Positions 46,400 through 57,103 of a DNA stretch of 64,000 nucleotides are shown here, one piece after another. The notes under the pieces are model-generated. The model was not told the DNA's origin and did no database searches. It was given only the letters and a program-made list of their open reading frames with translations. Within the stretch, counting starts at the first letter, position 1, and each line of letters opens with the position of its first letter. This DNA is from Cycas panzhihuaensis (Eukaryota; Cycadophyta): the NCBI GenBank assembly GCA_023213395.1, contig CM041465.1, positions 65,169,741 to 65,233,740 on the forward strand. Direction: 5' to 3'. A program made the translations under genes and the position numbers.

Positions 46400-46860
46400 A
46401 GATTATAAGGAACACTCTTTTGTTACTAATGGGACATTATGGAAAATTCCTTTTTAAGGCATAGTATTTCCTTTTACTATAGACACTTGAAATTATTTGT
46501 ATAGGGTAACTCATAATATTATTCATTTAACTATTTATTTACTAATAAAATTATAAGTGCTTCCAACATCTACTAGCACCACAACCTTGTTGTTCTTGAT
46601 TATTTTGTAGATTGATAGTGTCTATGATAATGTGATAATCCTAATTATAACTTATAATGAGATTTTAACTCCTTTAATGCCCATATCTTCCTTAAGGTAT
46701 AATTCTTCTTATTTAATCTAATCACCTTCTAGGTTTGGATCATTGGCTTTCTCTTCTTCCACTACTTGATCATTCTCTAACATATATTTCTTCTTTTAAG
46801 AGCACATGTGATCCTTATTCCATTTGGATTTATGTGCAAAATAGGTCCCTTTCTTTTGAT
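46400..46860 (-). pseudogene. Gypsy zinc-knuckle and retropepsin remnant
   Basis: Near 46860 the minus strand reads GTYFAHKSKWNKDHMC, a decayed C..C....H....C knuckle in which both first cysteines are lost. Near 46590 it reads VVVLVDAGSTYNFIS, the retropepsin signature, with Ala in the second place of DSG. Many stops separate the parts. Confidence 0.75.
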
Positions 46861-46865
46861 GTTAT

Positions 46866-46883
46866 ATCATTATTATGTTTCTT
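46866..46883. repeat. LINE target site duplication, left copy
   Basis: ATCATTATTATGTTTCTT, identical to 53168-53185. The last T bases merge with the tail of the LINE. Confidence 0.9.
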
Positions 46884-47024
46884 TTTTTTTTTTTTGATAT
46901 GGTAAAAAATGAAATTAAAGGGGTTTTATCTGGGTCCCCAAAACCGATACATCAAGCCAACTGGCTAAGCAGATCTGACCTTGACAGGCCCATGGTCTAG
47001 CCCAATAACTATCTCCCAACCTCC

Positions 47025-47490
47025 TCAGTTAGCCTCACCAATATGAGCTTCAGCGCTGACCAATCTCAGTAACTCCTCTGGGTAATCCCTTTTCCAGACC
47101 CTCGAACTCTTATTTGCCACGGCCCAGTTTGCCAGCCAATCGGCTGCCATATTCCCTTCCCTGAACGTATGTTGAATCTGCACACCAGCTTTGGACCTCA
47201 ACATGTCCTGGGCATCCCTGAAAATATCTACATTGTCCCATCCCGGAACCGCTTCCCGTTTCAAGCATTTTATGACATACATAGAATCCCCCTCTATGAT
47301 CACCTTCTGGGCACCCTCCTCGTCCAATGTGGTAATCGCTTTCAAGATTGCCCACACCTCACCTTTTAGTTCGTATGGATTCCCATATTCTCGCAAAGGC
47401 CCACCTCAAATTGCCATCGTGATCCCTAAGGCACCTCCTCCGCCCGCTTCTCCGGGGTTTCCTTTGGCCGCCCATCAAAGTTCACCTTTC
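47025..47490 (-). pseudogene. LINE RNase H domain
   Basis: The C-terminal part of ORF2. After a 1-nt shift near 47465 the minus strand reads AKGNPGEAGGGGA, the N-terminal FDGA.KGNPG motif of plant RVT_3 RNase H, then an open frame of 123 codons (47396-47025) with ELKGEVWAILKAIT, VIIEGDSMYVIKCLK and HTFREGNMAADWLANWAV. The E, D and final D residues of the active site are present. It would remove the RNA strand after reverse transcription. Confidence 0.9.
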
Positions 47491-47699
47491 CCCATCAATA
47501 TCTGGGGCCGCCATTTAACGCCCCTGCCTCTCTCGCCCCCTCCGGAGGACAATACCCCAATCTTTCATGATGCCTTCTTCCCCATCGGAGTCCTGCCCCT
47601 TTAGGCACCTCTAACATTTCTAAAATGCCCTTTCTCGATCTCCACAAACAGGGACCACCCATCCTTCTCTCTTCCCTCAAAGATCCCCCTATTCCTTTC

Positions 47700-48753
47700 T
47701 TTCCAAATGTACCAGAGCCAACCCCAGAAGATCATCCTCCGATTCTTTTGAGGGTTTTACTTTTAAAAGGAGAGGTCCAGCTTTCCATTGACCTAATAGA
47801 GATTTTGATGAAACCTAGGCCACCCCCATCCCTGACCAGAAATTATTCCATATGTCCACCGAGAACGGGCAGTGAATGCTAAGGTGATCCAGGGTTTCTA
47901 CGTCCCTCTTGCATAGCACACACCTGCTAGCCGCTTGAAGCCCCTTTTGATAAATTATCCAAGGTAAGAAGTTTGTTTTGGAGGCTCAACCACCAAAAGC
48001 ATTTATGTTTGGAAGAATTCCTAACTTCCAAACCCCAGCTAATATATCATTCTTGCCCCAACCTTCCCTGCTCAACCTTAGATTATAACCCTCTTTCACC
48101 GAATAAGAGCCCGCCGAGGCAGGCCAAACCAACGACGTGCCCGTGCCTTCGGGATACTGGAGCCTTAATATCTCCCTAACTCTTTGAGTCCCGTCCTCAA
48201 AACCTTGCAAGTCCTCAAACGACCTCCATCTCCTATCCCTGCCATGCCCTTCCCAGTAATCTTTTACCATCGGTCCATAGCGAGAAACACATTCCCTCTG
48301 CAGATCTCCAATATTAGGTAGCTCCCCTAATTTGGATTGCCCGCACCATCTGTCTTCCCAGAACTTAATGCATTCTCCGTCCCCCAGCTTCCATCTCATA
48401 CCTTCACGCAGGATAGACCTAGTAGACCTAATGGCCTTCCATATCGGGGAGCCCTCCAAGCAGTGCCCCTCCTCCAACAGAAAGTGATTATCCCCCAAAT
48501 ATTTCCTAGCTAGAATTCTCCCCCAAATCGTATCAGCTTCTTTGGTGAGTCTCCACCCCATCTTGGCCAGAAGGGCTTCATTAAAGAAGCCCAATCTTCT
48601 GACGCTGAGGCCCCCCGCCCACTTGGGCTTGCAAACCTTCTCCCAAGACACAAGATGGAATCTCCTTTTTTCTTCGGACCCTGACCAAAGAAATCTCTTC
48701 ATGATCCCCTCCAAAGTCGCGATAACCTTGCTAGGCATCTTAAAGACTGACAT
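47700..48753 (-). pseudogene. LINE ORF2 C-terminal region with zf-RVT
   Basis: A 255-codon open frame (48753-47986) starts MPSKVIATLEGIMKRFLWSG, then KRRFHLVSWEKVCKPKWAGG and ARKYLGDNHF, the conserved post-RT region of plant LINEs, and continues into YSVKEGYNLRLSREG. After a shift, reading from about 47960 gives C.LCKRDVETLDHLS and HC.F, the zf-RVT zinc-binding module. This region links RT to RNase H. Confidence 0.9.
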
Positions 48754-49790
48754 CTGATAAACTGGAATGCTCGGTGGAAGCCACTACAAGTTGAATTTTC
48801 CCTCCCCAACTGAGGAGAGCTCCTTTCCACCCCGCCAACTTCTTATTAAATCTACTCACTACAGGATCCCACAAAGACTGCCTCATCTTGCCCACAAATA
48901 AAGGCATACCGAGGTAAGAGCTGTAGGTCACCCTAGCCATCGCCGTAATCCCGCTTATTCTTCTCTCACTGTGGGTGTTAATAAAGAAAGCTGAGCTTTT
49001 ATCAAAGTTAATTTTCTGATTTGTGGCCTTTTCATAAACCTGAAGACCCGATTTTAAAGCCCTAGCCTCCTCTAGGGAGGCCCTACACAAGAAAATGTTG
49101 TCATCGACAAACTGATGTAGCACAATATTTTCCAGTTGAGGTGGCTCTCAAACCATTTAGCCTACCCAACCACGAGCCTCTAGAGTAGCCCTGCCTAACA
49201 TTTCGGCCATGATAATGAAAAGGAAAGGGGAGAGGGGATCTCCTCGCCTCAAACCCCTAGATCCACAAAAGAAAGGGGTCGACCTGCCATTGATAAGCAC
49301 CAAAAAGGAAATGTTAGAGACACAGCATTTCATCCATTCTCTCCATACTTCCCCGAATCCAAACGCCTCGAGACAATCAAGCAGGCAGCCCCACGCCACT
49401 CTATCATAAGCTTTTGACATGTATGTTTTAATTATCATTCTGGCCTCCTTACGATGGAGCGTCGAATGCAGGGTTTCGTGGACAATTATAATACCATCCG
49501 TGATTTGTCTACCTTTCACGAAACCATCTTGGTTAGGAGAAATGACCCCTAGTAAAGTCTCCCTCAATCGATTTGCTAGCACTTTAGACAATATTTTGTA
49601 TTTTACATTGCACAAACTTATGGGTCTAAAGTCTCCCATGACTTCCACCCCCTCTTTCTTCGGAATCGGGGCGTAAAGGTGGCCGCCACTCCTTCAAGAT
49701 TATGCGCCTTGAGCAAAATTCATTAAGCCTTGACATCGGATCCTCCTTGATTATCTCCCGAACTCTTGGAAAAAACCGGGAGGAAACCAT
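48740..49790 (-). pseudogene. LINE reverse transcriptase, motif A Asp lost
   Basis: The open frame 49648-49157 reads MGDFRPISLCNVKYKILSKV, SPNQDGFVKGRQITDGI, KTYMSKAYDRVAWG, RGLRRGDPLSPFLF, i.e. RT motifs 1-4. The frame 49123-48740 begins with HQFVDDNIFLCR (motif C, FVDD, intact). In motif A the catalytic Asp of (L)DMSKAYDRV is Tyr (codon at 49421-49423), a single-base change that would abolish polymerisation. A frameshift separates the two frames. Confidence 0.92.
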
Positions 49791-49879
49791 CCTACCGCGC
49801 CTTATCCTTCCCCATGTTGAATCTGACCTTCTCCACCTCCTCCTGAGTAAAAGGTTCTGTCAGCTTTTTATTGAAATCC

Positions 49880-50400
49880 TCTGAGATCACGCTCGGGATA
49901 TGTTGTAAAGAGCGACCACGAGGCGTGGTCCCGACACCCGTGCTCGTAAAAGCTCCTTAAAGTATTCCATCGCAATACCACCGATCTTATCCTCGGCCTC
50001 ATGCAGCTCCCCACTTCTGTTCCAGATTTTAGTTATCCTGTTATAAGTCCTATGTCTCATCGTGGAGAGGTGAAAAAACACAGTATTTCTATCCCCTCCC
50101 TCGTACTGCTCTCGGATTTACGCTTCCAAAAGATCTCCTCCCTCTCCAACACCTCCTCAAGTTTCCTGGAGATAGAGTTCACGATTACCCGGATCTAGGG
50201 ATCGCCCGATCTGGATCCTATCCTCAATCTCTTTGAGCTCCCCTAACAACCCGCTCTTATTCTCAAAAATGTTTCCGAAGACCTCCCTGTTCCAGACCTT
50301 GATATGACGCTTAATCCAGTTCAGTTTCTTCGAGAACCTGTACATGGCACAACCTTGGATCTGGACGCTCCACCATTCCTGGATCTTCTCCCTCAAATCA
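49880..50400 (-). pseudogene. LINE ORF2 linker between endonuclease and RT
   Basis: Open frames 50396-50157 and 50081-49887 read LNWIKRHIKVWNREVFGNIF and FFHLSTMRHRTYNRITKIWN, the conserved linker that precedes the RT of plant LINEs. Confidence 0.85.
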
Positions 50401-50414
50401 GATGCTTGACCACA

Positions 50415-51110
50415 TTAGCTCAAAACGGAAAGGAGCCCCCTTGAACGATTCAAGAATGGACCCCTCCAGAATAAGAGGCGAATGGTCCGGCCAAATTTTG
50501 GCAAGGCTTCCAATCTAACCCCTTCAAAATGACATGCCCATTCATAGTTTGTTAACATCCTGTCCAGCCTGCATTGAATATGGTTATGACCTAACCTCCT
50601 ATTGGACCGGTGAACTGGCCCCACTAAGGGAACATCCATCAAGCCCCGCTTGTAACGCACCTAAATCGGACATACTTGGTCCAACCGCTATGCCCCCTTT
50701 CTTCTTCTCATCCTGACTAAGGGAGAATTGAAGTCCCCACCCACCATCCACGGGCCTCCCAATCTTTATGGATCTCCACCGGGCACTCCCATAATCCCTC
50801 CTACCCTCAACCAACGTGGGGGCATGAGCGTTGTAATCCAATACTCCTTGTTGGTCAAGAGAGACCCGGACCAATGGTTATGAAATGCTCGACTTGCACC
50901 TCATAACCTTTCCACCTTTTGGGTTCCATAGAGGCCAAACCCCACAGACTGCCACCCCTACACTAGTCATCCTCTCCCTCTTATCCACACCTTGTTGAGA
51001 ACCTCGGTCTCCCTTATCTCGCTCCAATTTGGTTTCCTGCAAAAGAATAAGATCCGGCTCTACCCTTATCCTTAATTCCACGATCATTCTCTGCTTAGAT
51101 GGGCGTTTAA
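50415..51110 (-). pseudogene. LINE apurinic-type endonuclease domain
   Basis: The minus strand starts near 51095 with IVELRIRVEPDLILLQETKL (the Asn/Glu-containing start of the endonuclease/exonuclease/phosphatase fold) and ends with RRLGHNHIQCRLDRMLTNYE and, after a shift, a GPDHSP-type motif with the catalytic His. It would nick target DNA for target-primed reverse transcription. Stops and shifts divide it into three frames (51087-50878, 50874-50599, 50660-50415). Confidence 0.85.
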
Positions 51111-51119
51111 CCCCTAATG

Positions 51120-52500
51120 TTCCATGATAGGACTTTCATCTAGAGCATCCATCATCCTTTCCTACTCCACGAGGTTGGGGCCTTACGCCACCCCCTCTTT
51201 TAATGTGCTCAAGACCCATATCTATTTGTGCTTGAGTTTCTTTCTCTCTCATAATCTTTTTGGGGGTCTACCCACCTTCTTCTCCAACGAAATCTGGTGC
51301 CTTTCTTGCTTGATGTTTTGAGACCCATTTCGAGTCCCTCCTCCACCTTTCTCTGCTTCACCCTTAGGACTGCCCTCCTTGGTACTGAAGACCAATCTGG
51401 CGAACCTCTTGGGTCGCTTCTCTCAAGCTCCCTTCCTCGTGTTCGGACAAATAATCCTCTAGATCCCGGTTTATGTTCTTGACGATACCGGCCAATCTTG
51501 ATTCATCAATGTTGACGGAGGAACATCACCCCCCAAGTTCGTTAGGATGATCTTTATGTTCAATCTGTCCCCAAACCGAGCCGAGCCTGGGCACGGCGAC
51601 CATCCAAAGACCAAACTAGACCCCTTCCGTGCTCGACGCCTCCCCGTGCAATGGAATAGCCAAGCACTGTCGACGCACCGCTTGAATCGACTTTTCACCT
51701 TCTTTGGATGGACCGACGACATTAGGCACCTCGCTCGAAGTCCCCCCAGCTTCCTCGGCACTCCCACACTCCTTTCATGGACTTTCAGGTTCTCTAGCTA
51801 CGTCATTCGCCCTCCAGGTCCCACAGTTCTCCTCACTCAAGAACCCTGGACATTGAAAGGGAAGATGTCCCTTGGTCTTGCACTTAGCACACCTGAAACC
51901 CTCCGTTTCATAAAATAAACCTTGGATGATGGATCTACCATCCGACTCAATCTCTACCTCACTGGAATTCCTGTCTAACTTAGCCGGTAGCACGTAACTG
52001 GCATTCATCAATCTGGATCTATGCCTAGTGGTCGAGTCCCAGGCTAGAAGAGGCCCAATTATTCTGGCCACTCCTTTCACCGTCTCTGGGTTCCAAAAAT
52101 GCAAAGGAGCCTGTGAGTTGGACCCACACCGGAGCTTGTTTCACCGCAGGATTCCGGGTCAAAGTCGGGATGCCATTTCTCCAATGATATAGCCTTCCTT
52201 CCAAACATCCAATGGGACTTTAACAGATAGGGATCATGTCCTCTTGATTTAAGAATCTAAAAGGACACAACCTTTTGGTAGTGCCATAACTTGGACAGGT
52301 TTACGGTCTTCCATTTGTTTCGATCCACTCTTTAATAGCATCCAAGCTGGCCTAGGGGCGAAAACCTACCCACCGTGCTATACTCCCAATACTGAATAGT
52401 TTTTTCTGTTACTTCTTTCGGGATTGTGAGTTTATATCATTTCCAATCTTGGCCTAATAATGTCTTGTTCTTCATAATTTACGGTTCTTACAAAGTCTAG
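51120..52500 (-). pseudogene. LINE ORF1, DUF4283 plus CCHC knuckle
   Basis: The minus strand from about 52440 reads IPKEVTEKTIQYWEYSTVGR, KSHWMFGRKAISLEKWHPDF and, after a shift near 52105, HFWNPETVKGVARIIGPLL, the conserved pattern of the plant DUF4283 domain. The zinc knuckle CAKCKTKGHLPFQC lies at 51850-51891. This is the RNA-binding ORF1 protein of plant L1 elements. A Pro/Arg-rich C-terminal part follows, to about 51120. It is broken by at least two shifts. Confidence 0.88.
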
Positions 52501-52572
52501 GTAAGATCTCCCGAGGGGAGAAGAGTCCGGTTCTGATCCGACAAGATCATATTGGTAACAAAAACAAGAGGC

Positions 52573-53031
52573 TTACATAAGCTGAAATAAAGCACAACTA
52601 AGACTCGAGATAGAACACGAGTCCGCACGTAGCCATACCCTTCTTCTATTGGCGGATCCGGGAAGCCTTAGAATCATCGCTGCGTCTCTATAGCCGAAAC
52701 CCTTGAGGACATAAACCTTCCACGCCAGTTCAAACGCAGCAACAACGCCTCCAAGGACCTGAGACACCTTCCCAATAGCTGCTATCCCCTCCGGATCGAC
52801 ACAAGCCCGCCACGCTACTCGCTTCAGAATCTGCTCGGAACGCCTTGCCAAACCCTCAATCAAGAGGTTACGCCAATCTTCACAGATGCCTGAGCATAAA
52901 AAATGCTCACGCCATCGCACCCACCGGGGACAACCCCCTTCGACCACGGATCTGAGAAACCCTAGCCGCCACAGTCGCCTTCGAAGCTCCCAGAGATCGC
53001 AGCCGTCTTCCTTCCTCCTTCCGACTTGCAC
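52573..53031 (-). other. LINE 5' region with 152-codon open frame
   Basis: GC-rich sequence upstream of ORF1. An open frame of 152 codons, rich in R, W and L, has no motif I recognise. It could be 5' UTR or an additional short ORF. Confidence 0.4.
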
Positions 53032-53039
53032 TCCCGCTT

Positions 53040-53167
53040 ATTCCAGCCTATTGTTGCACCTTCATTCCTTAAGAAATAATATGTATCAATATGATTTGAA
53101 CTTATGACCTCCTCACTTAATGTTTATGATTTTTTCTCCATAAACCATTAAACCATCACCATAGTTA
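53040..53167 (-). other. tRNA-like (SINE-like) sequence at LINE 5' end
   Basis: On the minus strand the insertion starts at 53167. TGGTTTAATGG (box A, TRGYNNANNGG) lies 13 nt in, at 53155-53145, and GTTCAAATCA (box B-like) at 53101-53092, 43 nt further. This spacing and 5' position are those of tRNA genes and tRNA-derived SINEs. It is AT-rich, unlike the LINE that follows, and directly abuts the target duplication. Confidence 0.5.
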
Positions 53168-53185
53168 ATCATTATTATGTTTCTT
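53168..53185. repeat. LINE target site duplication, right copy
   Basis: ATCATTATTATGTTTCTT, identical to 46866-46883. Confidence 0.9.
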
Positions 53186-53850
53186 AGTTGACCAGCCTTC
53201 TAAGTGTTTTCTAACACTAGGGCTTATTTATTTATTCTTGGAATCATAATAAAATTCTTCTAATTGAAGAGAGCTGCTTGATATTGGGTACAAAATTCCA
53301 TATTTTTGCCTTATACCATGGCTTGTCTAAGATCCAAGATCACTATTATTTTTAATTAGTAACATATGCTTTTCTTAATACCCTTGATATAAGATTTCAT
53401 TAGACATTTATCATTTATTTTTTTTGGAATTATATTTAAGAAACTCTACAACTCTTTTATATACTATTGTATTATTCATGTTTTCTAAAGTCTATGTAGT
53501 TTCATATAAAGATTATGATCTATAAATACCTAACCTTAAGGTGACTCAAACTATGACTTTACTTCTAACTCTTCTTTAATAGGTTATATATCAGTTATGC
53601 ATTTATGCAACATTTTCCTTTTCTTCTTCTTTTAGTAATAGGAAGTAAGTGTAACTCGTGATATGATACCATTTATTTTCTTTCTTTTAACTACCCTATG
53701 TAAGTTGGAATCTTATGTTATACTCTGCCAAGTGTGAGGGTACATCACTTTATTTTTCTATTTATCCTTCTAAGGTAGAAGGTTATTTTTACCCCACTAA
53801 GTGTGAGGATGTACCATTTTATGTTTCTTAGAATTGGTAGTTAGTTTAAG
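53186..53850 (-). pseudogene. Chromovirus-like gag remnant, 5' side of LINE
   Basis: The minus strand reads EFLKYNSKKNK, then SNEILYQGY, HGIRQKYGILYPIS and SLQLEEFYYDSKNK with scattered stops. The composition and position (just upstream of the knuckle at 46860, once the LINE is ignored) fit the C-terminal part of the gypsy gag. A ~64-bp repeat (AAGTGTGAGG.T.CA) occurs at 53733 and 53797. Confidence 0.5.
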
Positions 53851-54180
53851 TTATGAGTTGTTGGCAAGGTGTTGGATTTTTATGCTAATACTTTACATGA
53901 TATAATACTTAATTTTGTTGTGGCTTACATAAATATAACAACTAACCAAATTGATCGTAATGGATAAATATATAGAGGAGCATGTGATATGAATGAAGGA
54001 GGAATATAGGAGTAGAATAGTTGTTAGGGTAGTAGCAGGCATAAAACTGAAATCTATTAAGGAAAATTTTAAGAAATTATAAGTCTAATCAATTAATACA
54101 ATATGTGGTAGAGTAGTTCATTAAATAAAAGTATAGAATTTAAGCTTTCCATCAACTAGTGAATCATTGAAAATGAAGAT
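53851..54180. other. AT-rich DNA, nothing recognised
   Basis: No open frame or motif seen. Confidence 0.4.
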
Positions 54181-54189
54181 TTGAGTGAA

Positions 54190-54780
54190 AAGTTATTAAG
54201 GTTTGATGTGGCTTTATTAAGTGAAAGAAGATATTAAGTACAATCTATTGCCCATAGAAGAGAGATCTTATGAATGAAGTAATTTAGTAGAAGAGAATCT
54301 CCATAGGAGTGTAGTTTCATGGGAGATTTATTTTGTGGGAGAAAAGAGTCTTACAAAAGAGGTGATTTATAGGGGATATTTCATAGAGTAGGTGTGATAT
54401 GAGGGAGTAACTTTGCAAGAAGCTATATTGTAGAGAAACTATACTATGGGACAAAGAGAAGAAGGAATGTAAGATGTTTATGGAAGAGATTCATGTGGGA
54501 AAAGGGCATGCAAGAGTGAGGTGTACAATAGAGTTAGTTATGAGTGAACAACTTTATGGAAGTGACATCTCACAATAGAATATCTTACAAATGAGATAAT
54601 CATAGATGAGTTTCTTTATGAGAGATTTACATGAAAGGAAGATAGTTGTAGGGAGATAACCTATAGAAGTGATGTCCCATATAAGAGAGTCCTATGGATG
54701 CATTGTTATGTGGAATGTAGTTTGTGGGAGAATAATTTATGACAGAAGCACTTTGTAGGGAAAAAATATAAAAGAGATGC
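54190..54780. repeat. Degenerate purine-rich short-period repeat
   Basis: About 600 bp made of loose units of 16-20 bp built on GGGAGA/GAAGAG/GAGGTGAT..TTAT..., e.g. CATGGGAGATTTATTTT, GTGGGAGAAAAGAGTCTT, ACAAAAGAGGTGATTT, ATAGGGGATATTTC. G and A dominate one strand. No protein motif. Confidence 0.6.
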
Positions 54781-55540
54781 CTACAAACTCATACATAAAC
54801 CTCCAAGCACTAAATACTCACCAAGAAACTTATGAAAACATGCAAACACTAAAATAGATAATTGGACGTGTATGAACCCACTTAGCATGACCTAATTTAT
54901 AAATGAACCCATCTTGAGTATAATTACAAGAATTATTGGGGAAGTAATGACTTATCGTGAGAGTGGAAAGTAAGAAACAAGCTATAGAAGTAGGAGTTAT
55001 AGGTGTTTCCTACAATCTAGGAACTTCATGGACATCATTCCAATAGTTAAATGAAGGTATTCCTTTAATATCTTATCTTAGAATAGCTTAGAGTAGTCAT
55101 TTTATAAACATATGCTCCTATTTACCCATTATTCTATTAGATGCCAGTTATTATTTCAATCATGGTCAGTGGCTTTATAGTTGTCCATCTGAGCCTGATA
55201 GGTTAAGAGTGGATCTTTAGTACCTCTGCAAGATATGTCTTCGCCTTCTTCTTCCCTATTTATAATTTTCTTCTACTCATCCTACTCTTTTGGGAATGTT
55301 TTCTATAAAATTATTCTGTTTTCACCCTTTCTCACTTCATCTCACTATGATTCTTGACCATACCACTCTGATTTCTAATCATAACACTTTAGTTTCTATC
55401 ATACCATTCTCATTTTTATTGAAATTTTATAAAAAATAAGAAATTTTTGATACCATAAAATTCTTTGTGATACCGCAAGAAACTTTGTGGCATGTATTTT
55501 TTGCCTTTCAATTTTTTTAGGCTCATGTTTGGTCACATAA
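54781..55540. other. AT-rich DNA, nothing recognised
   Basis: No open frame of note and no element motif. Confidence 0.4.
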
Positions 55541-55544
55541 TTAT

Positions 55545-55735
55545 GACACTAAGATGTGGGCCTACCTATTAATTTTATCAAACCCATGGGTTGCCCATAG
55601 TTTTAAATTAAAACCATGGGCTATTACTTGCCCACCCATTAGTTTGGCCATAAAGCCATGGGCTTTTTTCCCATGGTTTTGGCCTATGGTTTCCCACAAT
55701 CTATGGGCTTAAAACCATAAGCCCAAGGCCTTATC
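55545..55735. repeat. Cluster of CCATGG palindromes
   Basis: CCCATGG/CCATGGG/CCATGGGCTT cores recur at least five times in ~190 bp, together with related AACCAT(G/A)(G/A)GC forms in both orientations, so the segment can form several alternative hairpins. Confidence 0.7.
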
Positions 55736-57059
55736 CTCTCTTATTTATACCTCATATTTTCATTGAAAATTTGGAGGTCATTTTTAGTTGCTTCAACTAT
55801 TATTATATTGTCAAATTTTTGCTAGACTTCTTATTCTCACTCAATCTTCATCATTGGCTTCCACTTGTGTCTTAAGGTTTAAGCATTAGACACTAATGGA
55901 GTACTCTTTGGTTAGAGAAAATTATCATTTGCATCTCTTCTTCTCTTATAATAGGTGAAAATACCCCCCCTCCCCACCATGCTTAGGATTTTCAATTTCT
56001 CCTAAGACTTTGCCTGTTTATCTTTTCACATTTAATTACCTTTCACATGTTTATATTTCATTATAATTTTAGCTCTCTTTTCATTAAATGCTTCACTTCC
56101 CTTACTTTTAAGTGTCTTGCAGTCAAAAGGATGCTTAGTACTACTCAATTGGGTTTTAAAAGGGGTGGATAGTTTGACATTTCTAAGGCCCTTCTTCACA
56201 CTACTTACTTATTAATTTAAATTACTATTGTAGTTTCATTTTGGTAGCTTTTAGTGCAAGTTTCTGGTTATTGGAACCTAATTTTCTCAACAAAAAAGGC
56301 ATTAAAATATCATTTTATTTCCTAGTTTTATTTCAAAAGAAAAATGGTTATGGAAGGAGTTTGTTTACTCATTAATCATGCATCATTACTTGCTTTGCCC
56401 TTGCCTCATATATAGATTTTTATTTAAAAGAAAAAGAAGCATTAAAAAATTAAACAAAAAAAGAAAGGTTAAAAGGAATTTTCCTCTTTTTCTTAGCATG
56501 TTACATTTTTTTTATTTATATTCTGGTATGTATCTCTTTTAGGGCCTAATGAGGAAGAGGTTCACACATGTTTTGATCCTTAAATCTATGGGATAACACC
56601 TTTGTTTTATTAGTTAGACCACTTATTATTTGTACATAACTATAATTGCATACTAGATGCATTATGTTGTCTATTATTTACTCATATTTTCTTGTAGGAA
56701 GTAGGGCCTTCTTTTCTATCGAAGATAAGGGATAATTTTCTTTCTATCTAGGTGTTATTAGTAAATGAGAGGGACTATCTTATATCTTTATGTATTGAGT
56801 GTTTGATCTATATTCTGAATAAGCCATTGAAGGGTGCCTATCCTTTCCATGTACTTCTGCATGGGTTATGGATAATCAAGTGAGCTTCACTCATCTTTTT
56901 TAGAGTAATGGGAATTCCTCCACCTACCTAACCCCTACTAATAGTAGTCTTATTTGTGGGACCTTCATCAAGAGTAGGTCTTTAACCTACTCACCTCATT
57001 TCCCAACCCATTCCACTTTCCCTCGTACTTGTTCCTCTAATATAAACTATCCATGCCTC
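55736..57059. other. Non-coding DNA upstream of Gypsy-B
   Basis: No gene seen. It may include the leader of Gypsy-B, but no LTR or primer site was found. Confidence 0.35.
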
Positions 57060-57087
57060 CATCATGTGGCCAATAATTATTTAGACA

Positions 57088-57103
57088 CCCCCCCCCCCCC
57101 CCC
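57088..57103. repeat. Poly-C run of 16
   Basis: An uninterrupted C16 in the Gypsy-B leader. It could also be prone to sequencing-length error. Confidence 0.9.

Larger units (their letters stand above)
45690..46865 (-). mobile_element. Chromovirus-like gypsy remnant, 3' side of LINE
   Basis: On the minus strand, running away from the LINE: a zinc-knuckle remnant (about 46860 to 46800), retropepsin (about 46700 to 46400) and the start of RT (about 46060 to 45690). The LINE at 46884-53167 separates this from the gag part at 53186 and above. The order gag-knuckle-protease-RT and the KEK..GH.C-type knuckle fit chromovirus-type Ty3/gypsy elements. Confidence 0.75.
46884..53167 (-). mobile_element. 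L1-type LINE with RNase H, ~6.3 kb, 18-bp TSD
   Basis: A nearly full-length plant L1-like non-LTR retrotransposon on the minus strand, ending in a T run (46882-46895; its poly-A tail). Its order is a 5' region, ORF1 with DUF4283 and a CCHC knuckle, ORF2 with endonuclease, RT, zf-RVT and RNase H. It is GC-rich compared with its surroundings and flanked by an exact 18-bp duplication. Stops, frameshifts and a changed RT catalytic residue show it is dead. Its first ~120 bp are tRNA-like. Confidence 0.93.

Noticed and set aside
47169-50716. Plus-strand open frames of 60-137 codons (e.g. 47191-47604, 48542-48757, 49209-49409)
   Set aside because: They are antisense shadows of LINE ORF2; the minus frames carry the RT, zf-RVT and RNase H motifs.
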